Both the position numbers and the translations under genes were made by a program. Under the pieces are notes generated by a model, which was not told the DNA's origin, did no database searches, and was given only the letters and a program-made list of their open reading frames with translations. Positions 16,860-25,125 of a DNA stretch of 64,000 bases are shown here, one piece after another; position 1 is the stretch's first letter; every line of letters starts with the position of its first letter. The DNA is from Endozoicomonas sp965196975 (lineage in GTDB: Bacteria > Pseudomonadota > Gammaproteobacteria > Pseudomonadales > Endozoicomonadaceae), in contig NZ_OZ239981.1 of assembly GCF_965196975.1 (NCBI RefSeq), forward strand, positions 1,240,001 through 1,304,000, read 5' to 3'.

Positions 16860-18239
16860 ATGGAAAAAGGACCTTCTCCACTGACCGTTCAGAACCAGCC
16901 ACTTTTGGAAACACATAGCCAACAAGAGGACTCTGGATGCTTCCCCTGTTTTCAGGGAATGAGATCCTGTGAGAAAGTGGGTGTGAAGTGCAAGCTACCA
17001 TCAAAAGGGCTGTTCAGAAAGCCAGTATTTAAAAAGAAGTTGAAGAGTGCTTATGTTGTATCTCCAGAATTAAAAGTAAGCTCTAAAAGATCCGAAGTTA
17101 TACCGTCGAAGCAAAGCACTGCTTCTAAAGAGCTGGCCAGCTGGCAGGAAAAGGTCGCTAAACTCAGCAGAGAAATGGCTAATAGAGCCGGAAAGCCGAA
17201 TGTGGATTCTAACCGTTCAATAGCTGAAATGACGCTTCATGGAACCCATGATTCAGGAACATACAGCATAAAATTCCCCAGACTCAGCAAGGTGCCAGGG
17301 CTTAAATATATAGCCAAGTTGGCAAAGAACTATTCAGTCACTCAAACCAAAACCATCAGTGAACAGTTGAATTCCGGTGTGCGCTATCTTGACCTAAGGC
17401 TCAGATCCTCAAGTACAGAGAGTGGGTTTCGAATTCACCACGGAGTGGTTAATGGCAGTGACAGCACCACAGGGTTAGGGGAGTTATTTGAATATGCTAG
17501 ACAACATCCCAAAGAGATGGTGGTTGTAAAAATGCAGTTTGACCATGATAAGGGAGATTCCCTTGATACGTTTTATCAATCGTTTCTGAAAAATAATGAA
17601 GCGCTTCTGGTTAAGAAAACAGATGATGATGGTAACCCAAGAAGCTTTGCAGATATCAAACCTGGAGAGGGACAGGGAAATATAGTACTAATGACCAAAG
17701 ATAAAAAAAGTCACTTGTCCAGCAAGTATGATGGCTGCTGGGATTACAAAAAAAGCACGTTCACTAAATGGGCGAATACTGCTGAGTCGTCTGAATTAAA
17801 AAACACGAATAAACGTCTTTTATCAAGAAAAGTTGAAGCCAGAGAAGGAAAACTATTAATTAATCAGATGCAAAAGACCTCACTGACAACCGCCTTGAAA
17901 AACCGAGATGCAATGAAGAGTCTTTATGAGCAGGCAGAAACGGTAAATTCGAAAATTGATGACTGGCTGGTGGAATGGGCCAGAAAAGACCCATCGATTA
18001 AACCTAATATTATCAGCTCAGATTTTTTTGATGCTTTTGAAGAAGGAGAGAATATGTATATCTCAATTGCATTTAATTTGTTGGATGTTGATGATGGTCT
18101 AATCAAAAAAGAGTTTCCGGAAACAGCAGATCGTATAATTAAAGCGAAAGAAAGAATCAAGGGATCTGAAACCATATCCCCTATACCAAAGGCAAAAGGT
18201 ATTGCCCATCGATTTAAAGCAATGCTTCAGCGACGATAA
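16860..18239 (+). CDS. phosphatidylinositol-specific phospholipase C-like (PI-PLC X domain) protein
   Basis: A 459-residue protein with a PI-PLC X domain from about residue 120. HGTHDSG (127-133) supplies the first catalytic histidine, YLDLRLR (177-182) the acidic/arginine strand and FRIHHG (190-195) the second histidine region. These are the key positions of bacterial PI-PLC, which cleaves phosphatidylinositol or its glycan-linked form. The first 115 residues are basic and Ser/Lys-rich with clustered cysteines (CFPCFQGMRSC), with no signal peptide or membrane helix. Bacterial secreted PI-PLCs usually have a signal peptide, so this one is either cytosolic or delivered by a dedicated secretion system. 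The C terminus is Lys/Arg-rich. The gene looks visibly more A/T-rich than sthA upstream. A host-directed effector role is inference. Confidence 0.75.
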   Translation: MEKGPSPLTVQNQPLLETHSQQEDSGCFPCFQGMRSCEKVGVKCKLPSKGLFRKPVFKKKLKSAYVVSPELKVSSKRSEVIPSKQSTASKELASWQEKVAKLSREMANRAGKPNVDSNRSIAEMTLHGTHDSGTYSIKFPRLSKVPGLKYIAKLAKNYSVTQTKTISEQLNSGVRYLDLRLRSSSTESGFRIHHGVVNGSDSTTGLGELFEYARQHPKEMVVVKMQFDHDKGDSLDTFYQSFLKNNEALLVKKTDDDGNPRSFADIKPGEGQGNIVLMTKDKKSHLSSKYDGCWDYKKSTFTKWANTAESSELKNTNKRLLSRKVEAREGKLLINQMQKTSLTTALKNRDAMKSLYEQAETVNSKIDDWLVEWARKDPSIKPNIISSDFFDAFEEGENMYISIAFNLLDVDDGLIKKEFPETADRIIKAKERIKGSETISPIPKAKGIAHRFKAMLQRR

Positions 18240-18261
18240 TGGTTATCTTTAGTTTCAGTGA

Positions 18262-18483
18262 CTAAGTCGGCCGACTTGAGCCTAATAAATTGATTTGTTC
18301 TGCCAGCTTTTCTCGGATAGCCATCACAGCTTCAGGGTTGACATCGGAATTTGAGAAGTATCTATCCAGAATCTCAAGAGTCTTGATACTTTCATGATCA
18401 AAACGTGTATTGCCTGAGTTATCTCTTGGCGTCGAAAGATCCATTAAACGATTAATTTTTGACATGAGTTGATCATTTGTAGA
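18262..18483 (-). pseudogene. probable C-terminal fragment of the glycine-zipper gene cut by IS481
   Basis: An open frame on the minus strand runs from the IS481 edge at 18483 to a stop at 18262. It includes ATG 18465 (67 residues, MSKINRLMDLSTPRDNSGN...). The frame stays open upstream of that ATG (TNDQL) right up to the element. The N-terminal part of a same-strand gene (24082-24969) ends exactly at the other edge of the element, so this is probably its displaced C terminus. A one-base adjustment at the junction is needed to join the frames. It could also be an independent small gene, but the ribosome site before ATG 18465 is poor. Confidence 0.45.
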
Positions 18484-18540
18484 AGTTCAGACCTGACCTG
18501 ACAGTTACCGATTTTCAAGAAGGTGTCTGTCAGGTTAAAT

Positions 18541-18729
18541 TCAGGCTATGAACTTTTCCTTCCAGATCTCTTTCCCATCAATCAGTGTTTCTATCGGCGT
18601 TCTCCCGTTGCACTGCTTACCTTGATGGGTACGCTCAGTATTGTAGTGAATTAACCATTCGTCCAGATCTGACTGAATCATCTCAATACTCGTATACAGC
18701 GTCTTTCTCAATGCAGGTTGATAAAACTC
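18541..18729 (-). pseudogene. IS481 transposase, C-terminal fragment
   Basis: The minus strand reads EFYQPALRKTLYTSIEMIQS, then DLDEWLIHYNTERTHQGK and ends KEKFIA. It joins in frame to the fragment at 23135-23980 once ISKra4 copy A is removed (62 codons plus stop). The YNxxRxHxG motif is the usual end of the IS481/IS3 integrase core. Confidence 0.85.
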
Positions 18730-18764
18730 CTGCAGAAGGGTGCTCTCTCAATTTGATAACTGAC

Positions 18765-19603
18765 TCATAGGTTAGCTTCAACCTTTCCAGTCATGAACTC
18801 AGACCAAAGTTGTTCCCAGCGCCCCTTACTCTGGATCAGTGCTCTTGTTGTCAAAAGCACTTCCGCTCCTGTTGCTTTCCACCTCATTCCAGAACCACAT
18901 AATCGTTGCTTTACCAGAGTCTTACAAGCCGCTTCAGTAACTCCTGAACCTATTGGCCAATGGCGTTTAAGCGCCTGATGATAATTCATTAACTGGTGAT
19001 TGTTTGTAAAATAGCTCACAGCTTTGTAGCGCTTCTCTGTCAGTGCGATTGTCTTTTTCGGGAGCTCGGCTGATTCAATTTCCTGAAGGATTTTTTTGGC
19101 TGCTCCACGCTTGTTTTTCAAACTATGTAGCCTGTCTTCAAGCCACTGGTGTCGCTTCGCCTTACTGGTTGGAAACAGTGCTTCCGCTGCTCCAGCTAAA
19201 TATTCAGATGCATGATAAAAATCGAGTATCTGCCCAGAGGTATGTTGTTTCAAATAACTCCAGTTTTCTCTAGCCCCGTCAGCTACCCCGATGTATGTGG
19301 CATTTGGGTAGAGTCGTTTTAGATCTGCAATCTCCTCGTCGAGCTTGCTCATAAAGCTTTGTTTACCATACTCTGGCGAACTGGCTGTATATATCGTGTG
19401 GAGCCTGTCTCCATCTGCAGAATATAGGCTCAATGTCCCACACATGGCTTCCCTCCAGCCTTCTTCACAAAGCAGCATGCAGGTTCCATCCAGACCAATG
19501 GCTATTGTTTCAACAGGCTCTTTTAGTGGAGGAAGGTGGTAGTGAGTGTCTTGCTGGTCTTCAATTAATGCACCTACTCTGTCCGATAAATGCTTGATAT
19601 AAG
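18765..19603 (-). pseudogene. ISKra4 transposase copy A, C-terminal fragment
   Basis: Residues 150-426 of the transposase, including the family motif GSGVTEAACKTLVKQRLCGS. It is separated from its N terminus (22602-23051) by IS66 copy 1. Adding the two parts and removing one target duplication restores 426 codons plus stop. Confidence 0.9.
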
Positions 19604-19692
19604 GTAACTATTCAGCACCCTTCATATAAATCTGGAATTTTCTGATTTTTCGACCATCATCTTATACTCAATTTTTCTAACAAATCTCCAGT

Positions 19693-20237
19693 ATGGAACC
19701 AGACTTCCCAGCTACTCCGTTTACCGAAGCTCTCCTTAAAGAGAATGAAGAGCTTCGGACCGAGAATGCGCTTTTACGGGAACGTTGCAGCGAACTGGAA
19801 GAAAGGGTTAATAAAAACAGTCAAAACAGTAGTAAGCCACCATCGTCAGATGGTTATCAAAAGCCCAGTAAAAAAGGGAGTGATAAAGGTGATACATCTT
19901 CCAAAGAAGCCCCCTGCTCCTCACAGGAAACACCGAACCCCAAAAGCCTTAGACCATCTTCAGGCAATAAACCAGGTGGCCAGAAAGGTCATCAAGGCTC
20001 TTGTTTGAGACGTGTCGCCTTACCCGATTATGTCAGGCATCTGAAGGTTGAAAAATGTTGCTGTTGCCAGTCTTCGCTTATCGATATTAAACCCACCAAA
20101 TACATTGAGCGACAGGTTTTTGATCCAGGTAGACCCGGAGAATTTGAAGTTACCGCGTACTGGGCAGACGTTAAAGTATGTCCTTGTGGTAAACGGAACA
20201 CCGCTGAGTTTCCCCAAGGAGTGAAAGCCGCTGCTCA
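19693..20237 (+). pseudogene. IS66 transposase (TnpC-like), N-terminal fragment
   Basis: Starts MEPDFPATPFTEALLKENEE with a leucine-zipper-like coiled coil. The IS66 hallmark NSQNSSKPPSSDGY and the GGQKGHQG motif follow, then a zinc-finger-like CCCCQ...CPCG cluster. It is broken after codon 181 by ISKra4 copy B. The remainder is at 21637-22597. Confidence 0.93.
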
Positions 20238-21628
20238 GGGTGCTCTCTCTGAATGATTGAAACAATAGTGCTCTATTTTCACAGCTACTATGGGAACACC
20301 ACTCATAATAGTTAACTGTCATGCCCGCTTCTGTTATTTCCAGCTCTACCAAAAGCATCGTTTTGCAAATTGAAGTTTCTATAGATTCAGGCAACATGCT
20401 GAATCTTGAAGATAGTTTACAGCGTGCACTCAATGAAGCCGGGCAGCTTGGAACAAAAGAGTTATTGGGGCTATTTGAATCACCCAATAAAGAACCTATC
20501 GTCGTTAATCAGCAGAAGTGGAACTACAAAGGAAAGGTTCTTAAGCACTATGAAACCTTATACGGTCGTATACCTTTGGAGCGCTCCGTATATCAGGGTG
20601 TCAGAGGTGGCAGTACTCTGGCAGCACTTGATCTTCGTGCCGGTATTATTGGTTCAGCTACCCCCAAATTTGCCAAGTCTATCGCCTGGAAATACAGCCA
20701 GATGCCAGCGCCTGCGGTAAAAGAAGATTTTGAGACCAACCATCAAAGGACGCTTTCAAATTCTTATATCAAGCATTTATCGGACAGAGTAGGTGCATTA
20801 ATTGAAGACCAGCAAGACACTCACTACCACCTTCCTCCACTAAAAGAGCCTGTTGAAACAATAGCCATTGGTCTGGATGGAACCTGCATGCTGCTTTGTG
20901 AAGAAGGCTGGAGGGAAGCCATGTGTGGGACATTGAGCCTATATTCTGCAGATGGAGACAGGCTCCACACGATATATACAGCCAGTTCGCCAGAGTATGG
21001 TAAACAAAGCTTTATGAGCAAGCTCGACGAGGAGATTGCAGATCTAAAACGACTCTACCCAAATGCCACATACATCGGGGTAGCTGACGGGGCTAGAGAA
21101 AACTGGAGTTATTTGAAACAACATACCTCTGGGCAGATACTCGATTTTTATCATGCATCTGAATATTTAGCTGGAGCAGCGGAAGCACTGTTTCCAACCA
21201 GTAAGGCGAAGCGACACCAGTGGCTTGAAGACAGGCTACATAGTTTGAAAAACAAGCGTGGAGCAGCCAAAAAAATCCTTCAGGAAATTGAATCAGCCGA
21301 GCTCCCGAAAAAGACAATCGCACTGACAGAGAAGCGCTACAAAGCTGTGAGCTATTTTACAAACAATCACCAGTTAATGAATTATCATCAGGCGCTTAAA
21401 CGCCATTGGCCAATAGGTTCAGGAGTTACTGAAGCGGCTTGTAAGACTCTGGTAAAGCAACGATTATGTGGTTCTGGAATGAGGTGGAAAGCAACAGGAG
21501 CGGAAGTGCTTTTGACAACAAGAGCACTGATCCAGAGTAAGGGGCGCTGGGAACAACTTTGGTCTGAGTTCATGACTGGAAAGGTTGAAGCTAACCTATG
21601 AGTCAGTTATCAAATTGAGAGAGCACCC
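20238..21628 (+). mobile_element. ISKra4-family element copy B, complete
   Basis: 1391 bp from GGGTGCTCTCTC to its inverted copy, with target duplication GCTGCTCA at 20230-20237 and 21629-21636. It is the innermost element of the nest and interrupts the IS66 transposase gene. Confidence 0.95.
20321..21601 (+). CDS. ISKra4-family transposase, copy B
   Basis: Intact 426-residue transposase. A central TIAIGLDGTCMLL strand (DDE Asp), GVADGARENWSYLK, DFYHASEYLAGAAEAL and the C-terminal PIGSGVTEAACKTLVKQRL motif are characteristic of ISKra4 enzymes. It is identical at protein level to copy C except for Trp in HWPIGSG, where copy C has Leu. Confidence 0.95.
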   Translation: MPASVISSSTKSIVLQIEVSIDSGNMLNLEDSLQRALNEAGQLGTKELLGLFESPNKEPIVVNQQKWNYKGKVLKHYETLYGRIPLERSVYQGVRGGSTLAALDLRAGIIGSATPKFAKSIAWKYSQMPAPAVKEDFETNHQRTLSNSYIKHLSDRVGALIEDQQDTHYHLPPLKEPVETIAIGLDGTCMLLCEEGWREAMCGTLSLYSADGDRLHTIYTASSPEYGKQSFMSKLDEEIADLKRLYPNATYIGVADGARENWSYLKQHTSGQILDFYHASEYLAGAAEALFPTSKAKRHQWLEDRLHSLKNKRGAAKKILQEIESAELPKKTIALTEKRYKAVSYFTNNHQLMNYHQALKRHWPIGSGVTEAACKTLVKQRLCGSGMRWKATGAEVLLTTRALIQSKGRWEQLWSEFMTGKVEANL

Positions 21629-21636
21629 GCTGCTCA

Positions 21637-22597
21637 ATACGGAGAAGTGACTCAGGCAATGGCTGTTCATTTAAACCAGTATCACTTCATCCCATATCAC
21701 CGGGTGTCTGAGTATTTCAATACTATTTATTGCATGAGTGTCAGCGCAGGCTCTGTTGCCAATTTTGTTGCCTATACCCATGAGAACCTGGCCTCTACTG
21801 AGCAGAGTATCCGCGATGCTTTACAAGAAAGTCCGGTTGCAGGAGCGGATGAAACTGGCATGCGGGTTGACGGTTCACTGTGGTGGTTACACATTATGCG
21901 AGATGACCAATGGACGCTTTACTACCTCTCAGAAAGGCGAGGTTGTGAAGCAATGGATGCAATGGGCATCCTGCTGACTTTTGCAGGCATTCTGGTTCAC
22001 GATCATTGGAAGTCCTACTTTGCCTATGCGGCAGTGCATGTGCTTTGTAATGCCCATCATCTGAGAGAGCTTCAGGGAGTTGTCGATAGGGATGCGAATA
22101 AGCTGGCTCTGCGGCTGATGAAATTGCTTACGCTCTCCTGGCACTTCTGCAAGAAATACAAAGCAGCCGGTCTGACTCAAATGCCTGGTGCAATACAGCT
22201 TCGCATTGAGACGATATACGACCAAATCCTTCAAAGGGCTCTCACGAAGGAAACCGCTTATATGGAAAAACAACGACAGGTGCTTGGACGTAAGAAGGTC
22301 AGGAATACCAAGGCCTACAACCTGTTCAAAAGGCTTATTGAGTTTAAGGTTGAAACGTTGCGCTTCATGTCGGACTTTTCAATTCCCTTCGATAACAATG
22401 GCAGTGAACGTGATGCCAGGATGGCCAAACTTAAGCAGAAGATCTCAGGCTGCTTCAGAAGCGAAGACGGAGGTACCATGTTTACCCGAATCCGAAGCTA
22501 TTTATCATCTGCTAAAAAGCAGGGGTTGAACATATTTCAGGCGCTTCTTAAAGCGGTTCGAAATTACAACAATACGCCTTTGCTGGGTGCTGAATAG
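21637..22597 (+). pseudogene. IS66 transposase (TnpC-like), C-terminal fragment
   Basis: Contains the catalytic core: ADETGMRVDGSLWWLHIM, the HDHWKSYF region, CNAHHLRELQG, and the late FDNNGSERDARMAKLKQK with the last acidic residue. It joins 19693-20237 in frame to give 501 residues when copy B and one target duplication are removed. Confidence 0.93.
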
Positions 22598-22601
22598 TTA
22601 C

Positions 22602-23051
22602 GATATAAGAATTTGAAAGCGTCCTTTGATGGTTGGTCTCAAAATCTTCTTTTACCGCAGGCGCTGGCATCTGGCTGTATTTCCAGGCGATAGACTTGGC
22701 AAATTTGGGGGTAGCTGAACCAATAATACCGGCACGAAGATCAAGTGCTGCCAGAGTACTGCCACCTCTGACACCCTGATATACGGAGCGCTCCAAAGGT
22801 ATACGACCGTATAAGGTTTCATAGTGCTTAAGAACCTTTCCTTTGTAGTTCCACTTCTGCTGATTAACGACGATAGGTTCTTTATTGGGTGATTCAAATA
22901 GCCCCAATAACTCTTTTGTTCCAAGCTGCCCGGCTTCATTGAGTGCACGCTGTAAACTATCTTCAAGATTCAGCATGTTGCCTGAATCTATAGAAACTTC
23001 AATTTGCAAAACGATGCTTTTGGTAGAGCTGGAAATAACAGAAGCGGGCAT
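22602..23051 (-). pseudogene. ISKra4 transposase copy A, N-terminal fragment
   Basis: Begins MPASVISSSTKSIVLQIEVS and covers 150 codons, ending at NSYI. There the 8-bp duplication GATATAAG and IS66 copy 1 begin. Translation runs on into IS66 sequence for a few residues before a stop. Confidence 0.9.
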
Positions 23052-23134
23052 GACAGTTAACTATTATGAGTGGTGTTCCCATAGTAGCTGTGAAAATAGA
23101 GCACTATTGTTTCAATCATTCAGAGAGAGCACCC

Positions 23135-23980
23135 CTGCAGAATCGTTTTATGGAAGCGTTCACAGATTCCATTCGTTTGTGGATGCCGGGTTTTCGTCTT
23201 CGTATGTTCAATGTCGTTCACCGCCAGGTAAAGTTGATAATCGTGTTGATCAGCACGACCACAATACTCTGTACCTCTGTCTGTCAGTATTCTGAGCACA
23301 GGTAGCTCTTGAGCTTCATAGAATGGCAACACGCGGTCATTGAGCAGGTCTGCAGCCGTAATTGGGGTCTTTGTCTTATAGAGTTTGGCCTGCGCTACCT
23401 TGGAGTAAGTATCAACATAAGTCTGCTGATAAACGCGGCCAACACCTTTAAAGGTTCCAACATAGAAAGTGTCCTGTGAACCAAGGTAGCCAGGGTGCGC
23501 TGTGTCAATCTCACCACTGGCCTCATCATCCAGCTTCTTGCGCTCAAGTGCCCTGACCTGGGACTCGGTGAGAATGATTCCTTCTCGAGCCACTTTCTCT
23601 TCAAGGGCTTTGAGGCGCAGTTTGAAGCTTCCCAGATCATTTCTTAGCCAGATGCTTCTCACACCGCTGGGAGAGACGAAGATACCTTGCTTGCGAAGTT
23701 CATTGGAAACACGGGCCTGCCCATGGGCAGGATCTTCTACCGCATACTCAAGAACCGCTTTTTCAACAGCGGGGTCTACTCGGTTTTTGAGGTTTGGAAC
23801 TCTTCGGCTTTGATCAAGAAGTGCTTCGACCCCACCTTCATCAACAGCATCCCGGTAACGATAAAATGTATCTCTGGAGACACCCATGGTTTTACAGGCT
23901 TTAGAGATGTTTCCGAGCTCATCTGCAAGGTTCAGTAGCCCGACCTTGTGCTTGATGATTTTCTGGTTGGTGTGAATCAT
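23135..23980 (-). pseudogene. IS481-family transposase, N-terminal part
   Basis: The protein starts MIHTNQKIIKHKVGLLNLAD. ATG 23980 has AAGGTGA just upstream; the frame also opens at 24019. A helix-turn-helix (NISKACKTMGVSRDTFYRYR) is followed by a homeodomain-like second HTH. An rve core follows, with the first Asp in YVDTYSKVAQAKLYKTK, the second in ILTDRGTEYCG and the Glu in TNGICERFHKTIL, as in IS481. ISKra4 copy A cuts it after Gln, and the last 62 residues are at 18541-18729. Confidence 0.92.
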
Positions 23981-24081
23981 AAGGGTCACCTTTAATGATT
24001 TAGATTTCAGTGAACTCACCTTCTTTCTAAATCGGTAACCCTTTTCTTTTGATGAGAAGAAAATGTCAGATTAAGTCTGAA

Positions 24082-24969
24082 CTACTCCAGATCATTGGCA
24101 AACTCAAATCCTTTAAAGTCTTTATCATATCGCCATTCCTCAATAAAGTTTCTTAATGTTGGTAATCCTCTTTCTATGGCCCTGTTAAGATAAAGACCAC
24201 TAATAGCATCAAATTTCTCAAATTTTTTCCGATAATAGTTTCTTCGTAAATCATTCGGTAAGTTCAGCAGGATTTCCTGAAGCTTTTCGGGAGCATGATC
24301 TATTGCCTGAATACAGGTATGAATATCCTCTAAGGAGGGTACTTCTTTTAGTAATAGGGCTATGGCCTCCTTTCCCAACGTGTTTTTCATCCATTGCTTC
24401 TTATGGGGAAGGCCTTTTTCCGAAAAGAGATCCTGAAACTGTTCTTCACCCGATATTATACCTACGCCAAAAATAGCACCGACTCCCAAAGCTACCCCGA
24501 CAATGCCCCCTACCGTTGCACCTACGGCAGTTCCAATGGGACCTGCAGCAGTTCCTGTAGCTCCCCCTGCAATAGCTCCAGCGGCTATTACTCCTCCTAT
24601 TCCACCCAGTACACCGCCTCCACAAGCACCTGCTTGTACGGAACGAAATTTAAGGCTTTTTCCAATTGCTTTTAAACCCTGTGAGCATTTGTCTTTTGCT
24701 TTGCGAAGGAAGCCTTTCTTAACTGTGTGTTTGCGTGCTTCTTTTGCAATAGACTTCTTGATCGACTTATTAAGGGATTTAACTTTTCTCGCTTTCAGAG
24801 GGCGCTGTGAAATTTCAACGGTTGTACGAGTGTCAGGTCTGAACCAGATGACAGGAACTTGTACAGGGATAACTCTTCTGTATTGATGGTTTCGAGCAGT
24901 ATGTGCCTTTGTGAGACCCGGAGAGTTAGGTGTAAAATGGTGGTGGCCATTCCTTGGCAACTTATCCAT
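24082..24969 (-). CDS. glycine-zipper membrane protein of unknown function, probably truncated by IS481
   Basis: 295 residues as it stands. Residues 1-110 are basic with no signal peptide. About 112-175 is a long glycine/alanine-rich hydrophobic block built of repeated GxxxG units (GGVLGGIGGVIAAGAIAGG, then TAVGATVGGIVGVALGVG), typical of glycine-zipper segments that insert into or pack within membranes. About 180-295 is helical and charged (DLFSEKGLPHKKQW ... LNLPNDLRRNYYRKKFEKF). The TAG stop uses T from the gene and AG from the IS481 end, so the original protein was probably longer; 18262-18483 may hold the rest. The gene looks A/T-rich relative to the metabolic genes. I do not recognise the family. 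A membrane-active or effector-like role is speculation. Confidence 0.6.
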   Translation of the reverse strand: MDKLPRNGHHHFTPNSPGLTKAHTARNHQYRRVIPVQVPVIWFRPDTRTTVEISQRPLKARKVKSLNKSIKKSIAKEARKHTVKKGFLRKAKDKCSQGLKAIGKSLKFRSVQAGACGGGVLGGIGGVIAAGAIAGGATGTAAGPIGTAVGATVGGIVGVALGVGAIFGVGIISGEEQFQDLFSEKGLPHKKQWMKNTLGKEAIALLLKEVPSLEDIHTCIQAIDHAPEKLQEILLNLPNDLRRNYYRKKFEKFDAISGLYLNRAIERGLPTLRNFIEEWRYDKDFKGFEFANDLE

Positions 24970-25125
24970 AGGCTGATCCGCTTGGAATACATTATGGTTG
25001 GTGATTTTACCTTTATATTTATCGCTGTTTTTCCTGAAAAATTAACAAAGTGATCCGCTCATTGGATTATACGTTGCCCTTTGTCCGGGGCAGCGTATAG
25101 ATCATAGTGAGTTCTTAGAAATGGG

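Larger units (their letters stand above)
19604..22601 (+). mobile_element. IS66-family element copy 1 (single-ORF type), interrupted by ISKra4 copy B
   Basis: The terminal inverted repeat GTAACTATTCAGCACCC is present at both ends. The target duplication GATATAAG lies at 19596-19603 and 22602-22609; 8 bp is the IS66 standard. The span is 2998 bp. Minus the 1391-bp copy B and its 8-bp duplication it is 1599 bp, identical to copy 2 at 46366-47964. It carries only a TnpC-like gene, without tnpA/tnpB, as in the ISBst12-type subgroup. Confidence 0.95.
18738..23134 (-). mobile_element. ISKra4-family element copy A, interrupted by IS66 copy 1
   Basis: Both ends carry the terminal repeat GGGTGCTCTCTC. 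The target duplication CTGCAGAA lies at 18730-18737 and 23135-23142. The span is 4397 bp. Subtracting IS66 copy 1 with its content and one 8-bp duplication gives 1391 bp, exactly the length of copies B and C. Inserted into the IS481 transposase gene. Confidence 0.93.
18484..24083 (-). mobile_element. IS481-family element, interrupted by ISKra4 copy A
   Basis: The ends are 20-bp imperfect inverted repeats: AGTTCAGACCTGACCTGACA at the left and AGTTCAGACTTAATCTGACA read inward from 24083, differing at three positions. Removing the inserted ISKra4 nest (18738-23134) and one 8-bp duplication leaves about 1195 bp, a normal IS481 size. No target duplication is evident around this outermost element. 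Its right edge supplies the last two bases of the stop codon of the adjacent gene at 24082. Confidence 0.8.

Noticed and set aside
18474..24093. Target-site duplication around the outer IS481
   Set aside because: The flanks (catttgtaga and actccagatc) do not match in any register I tried, so I report none.
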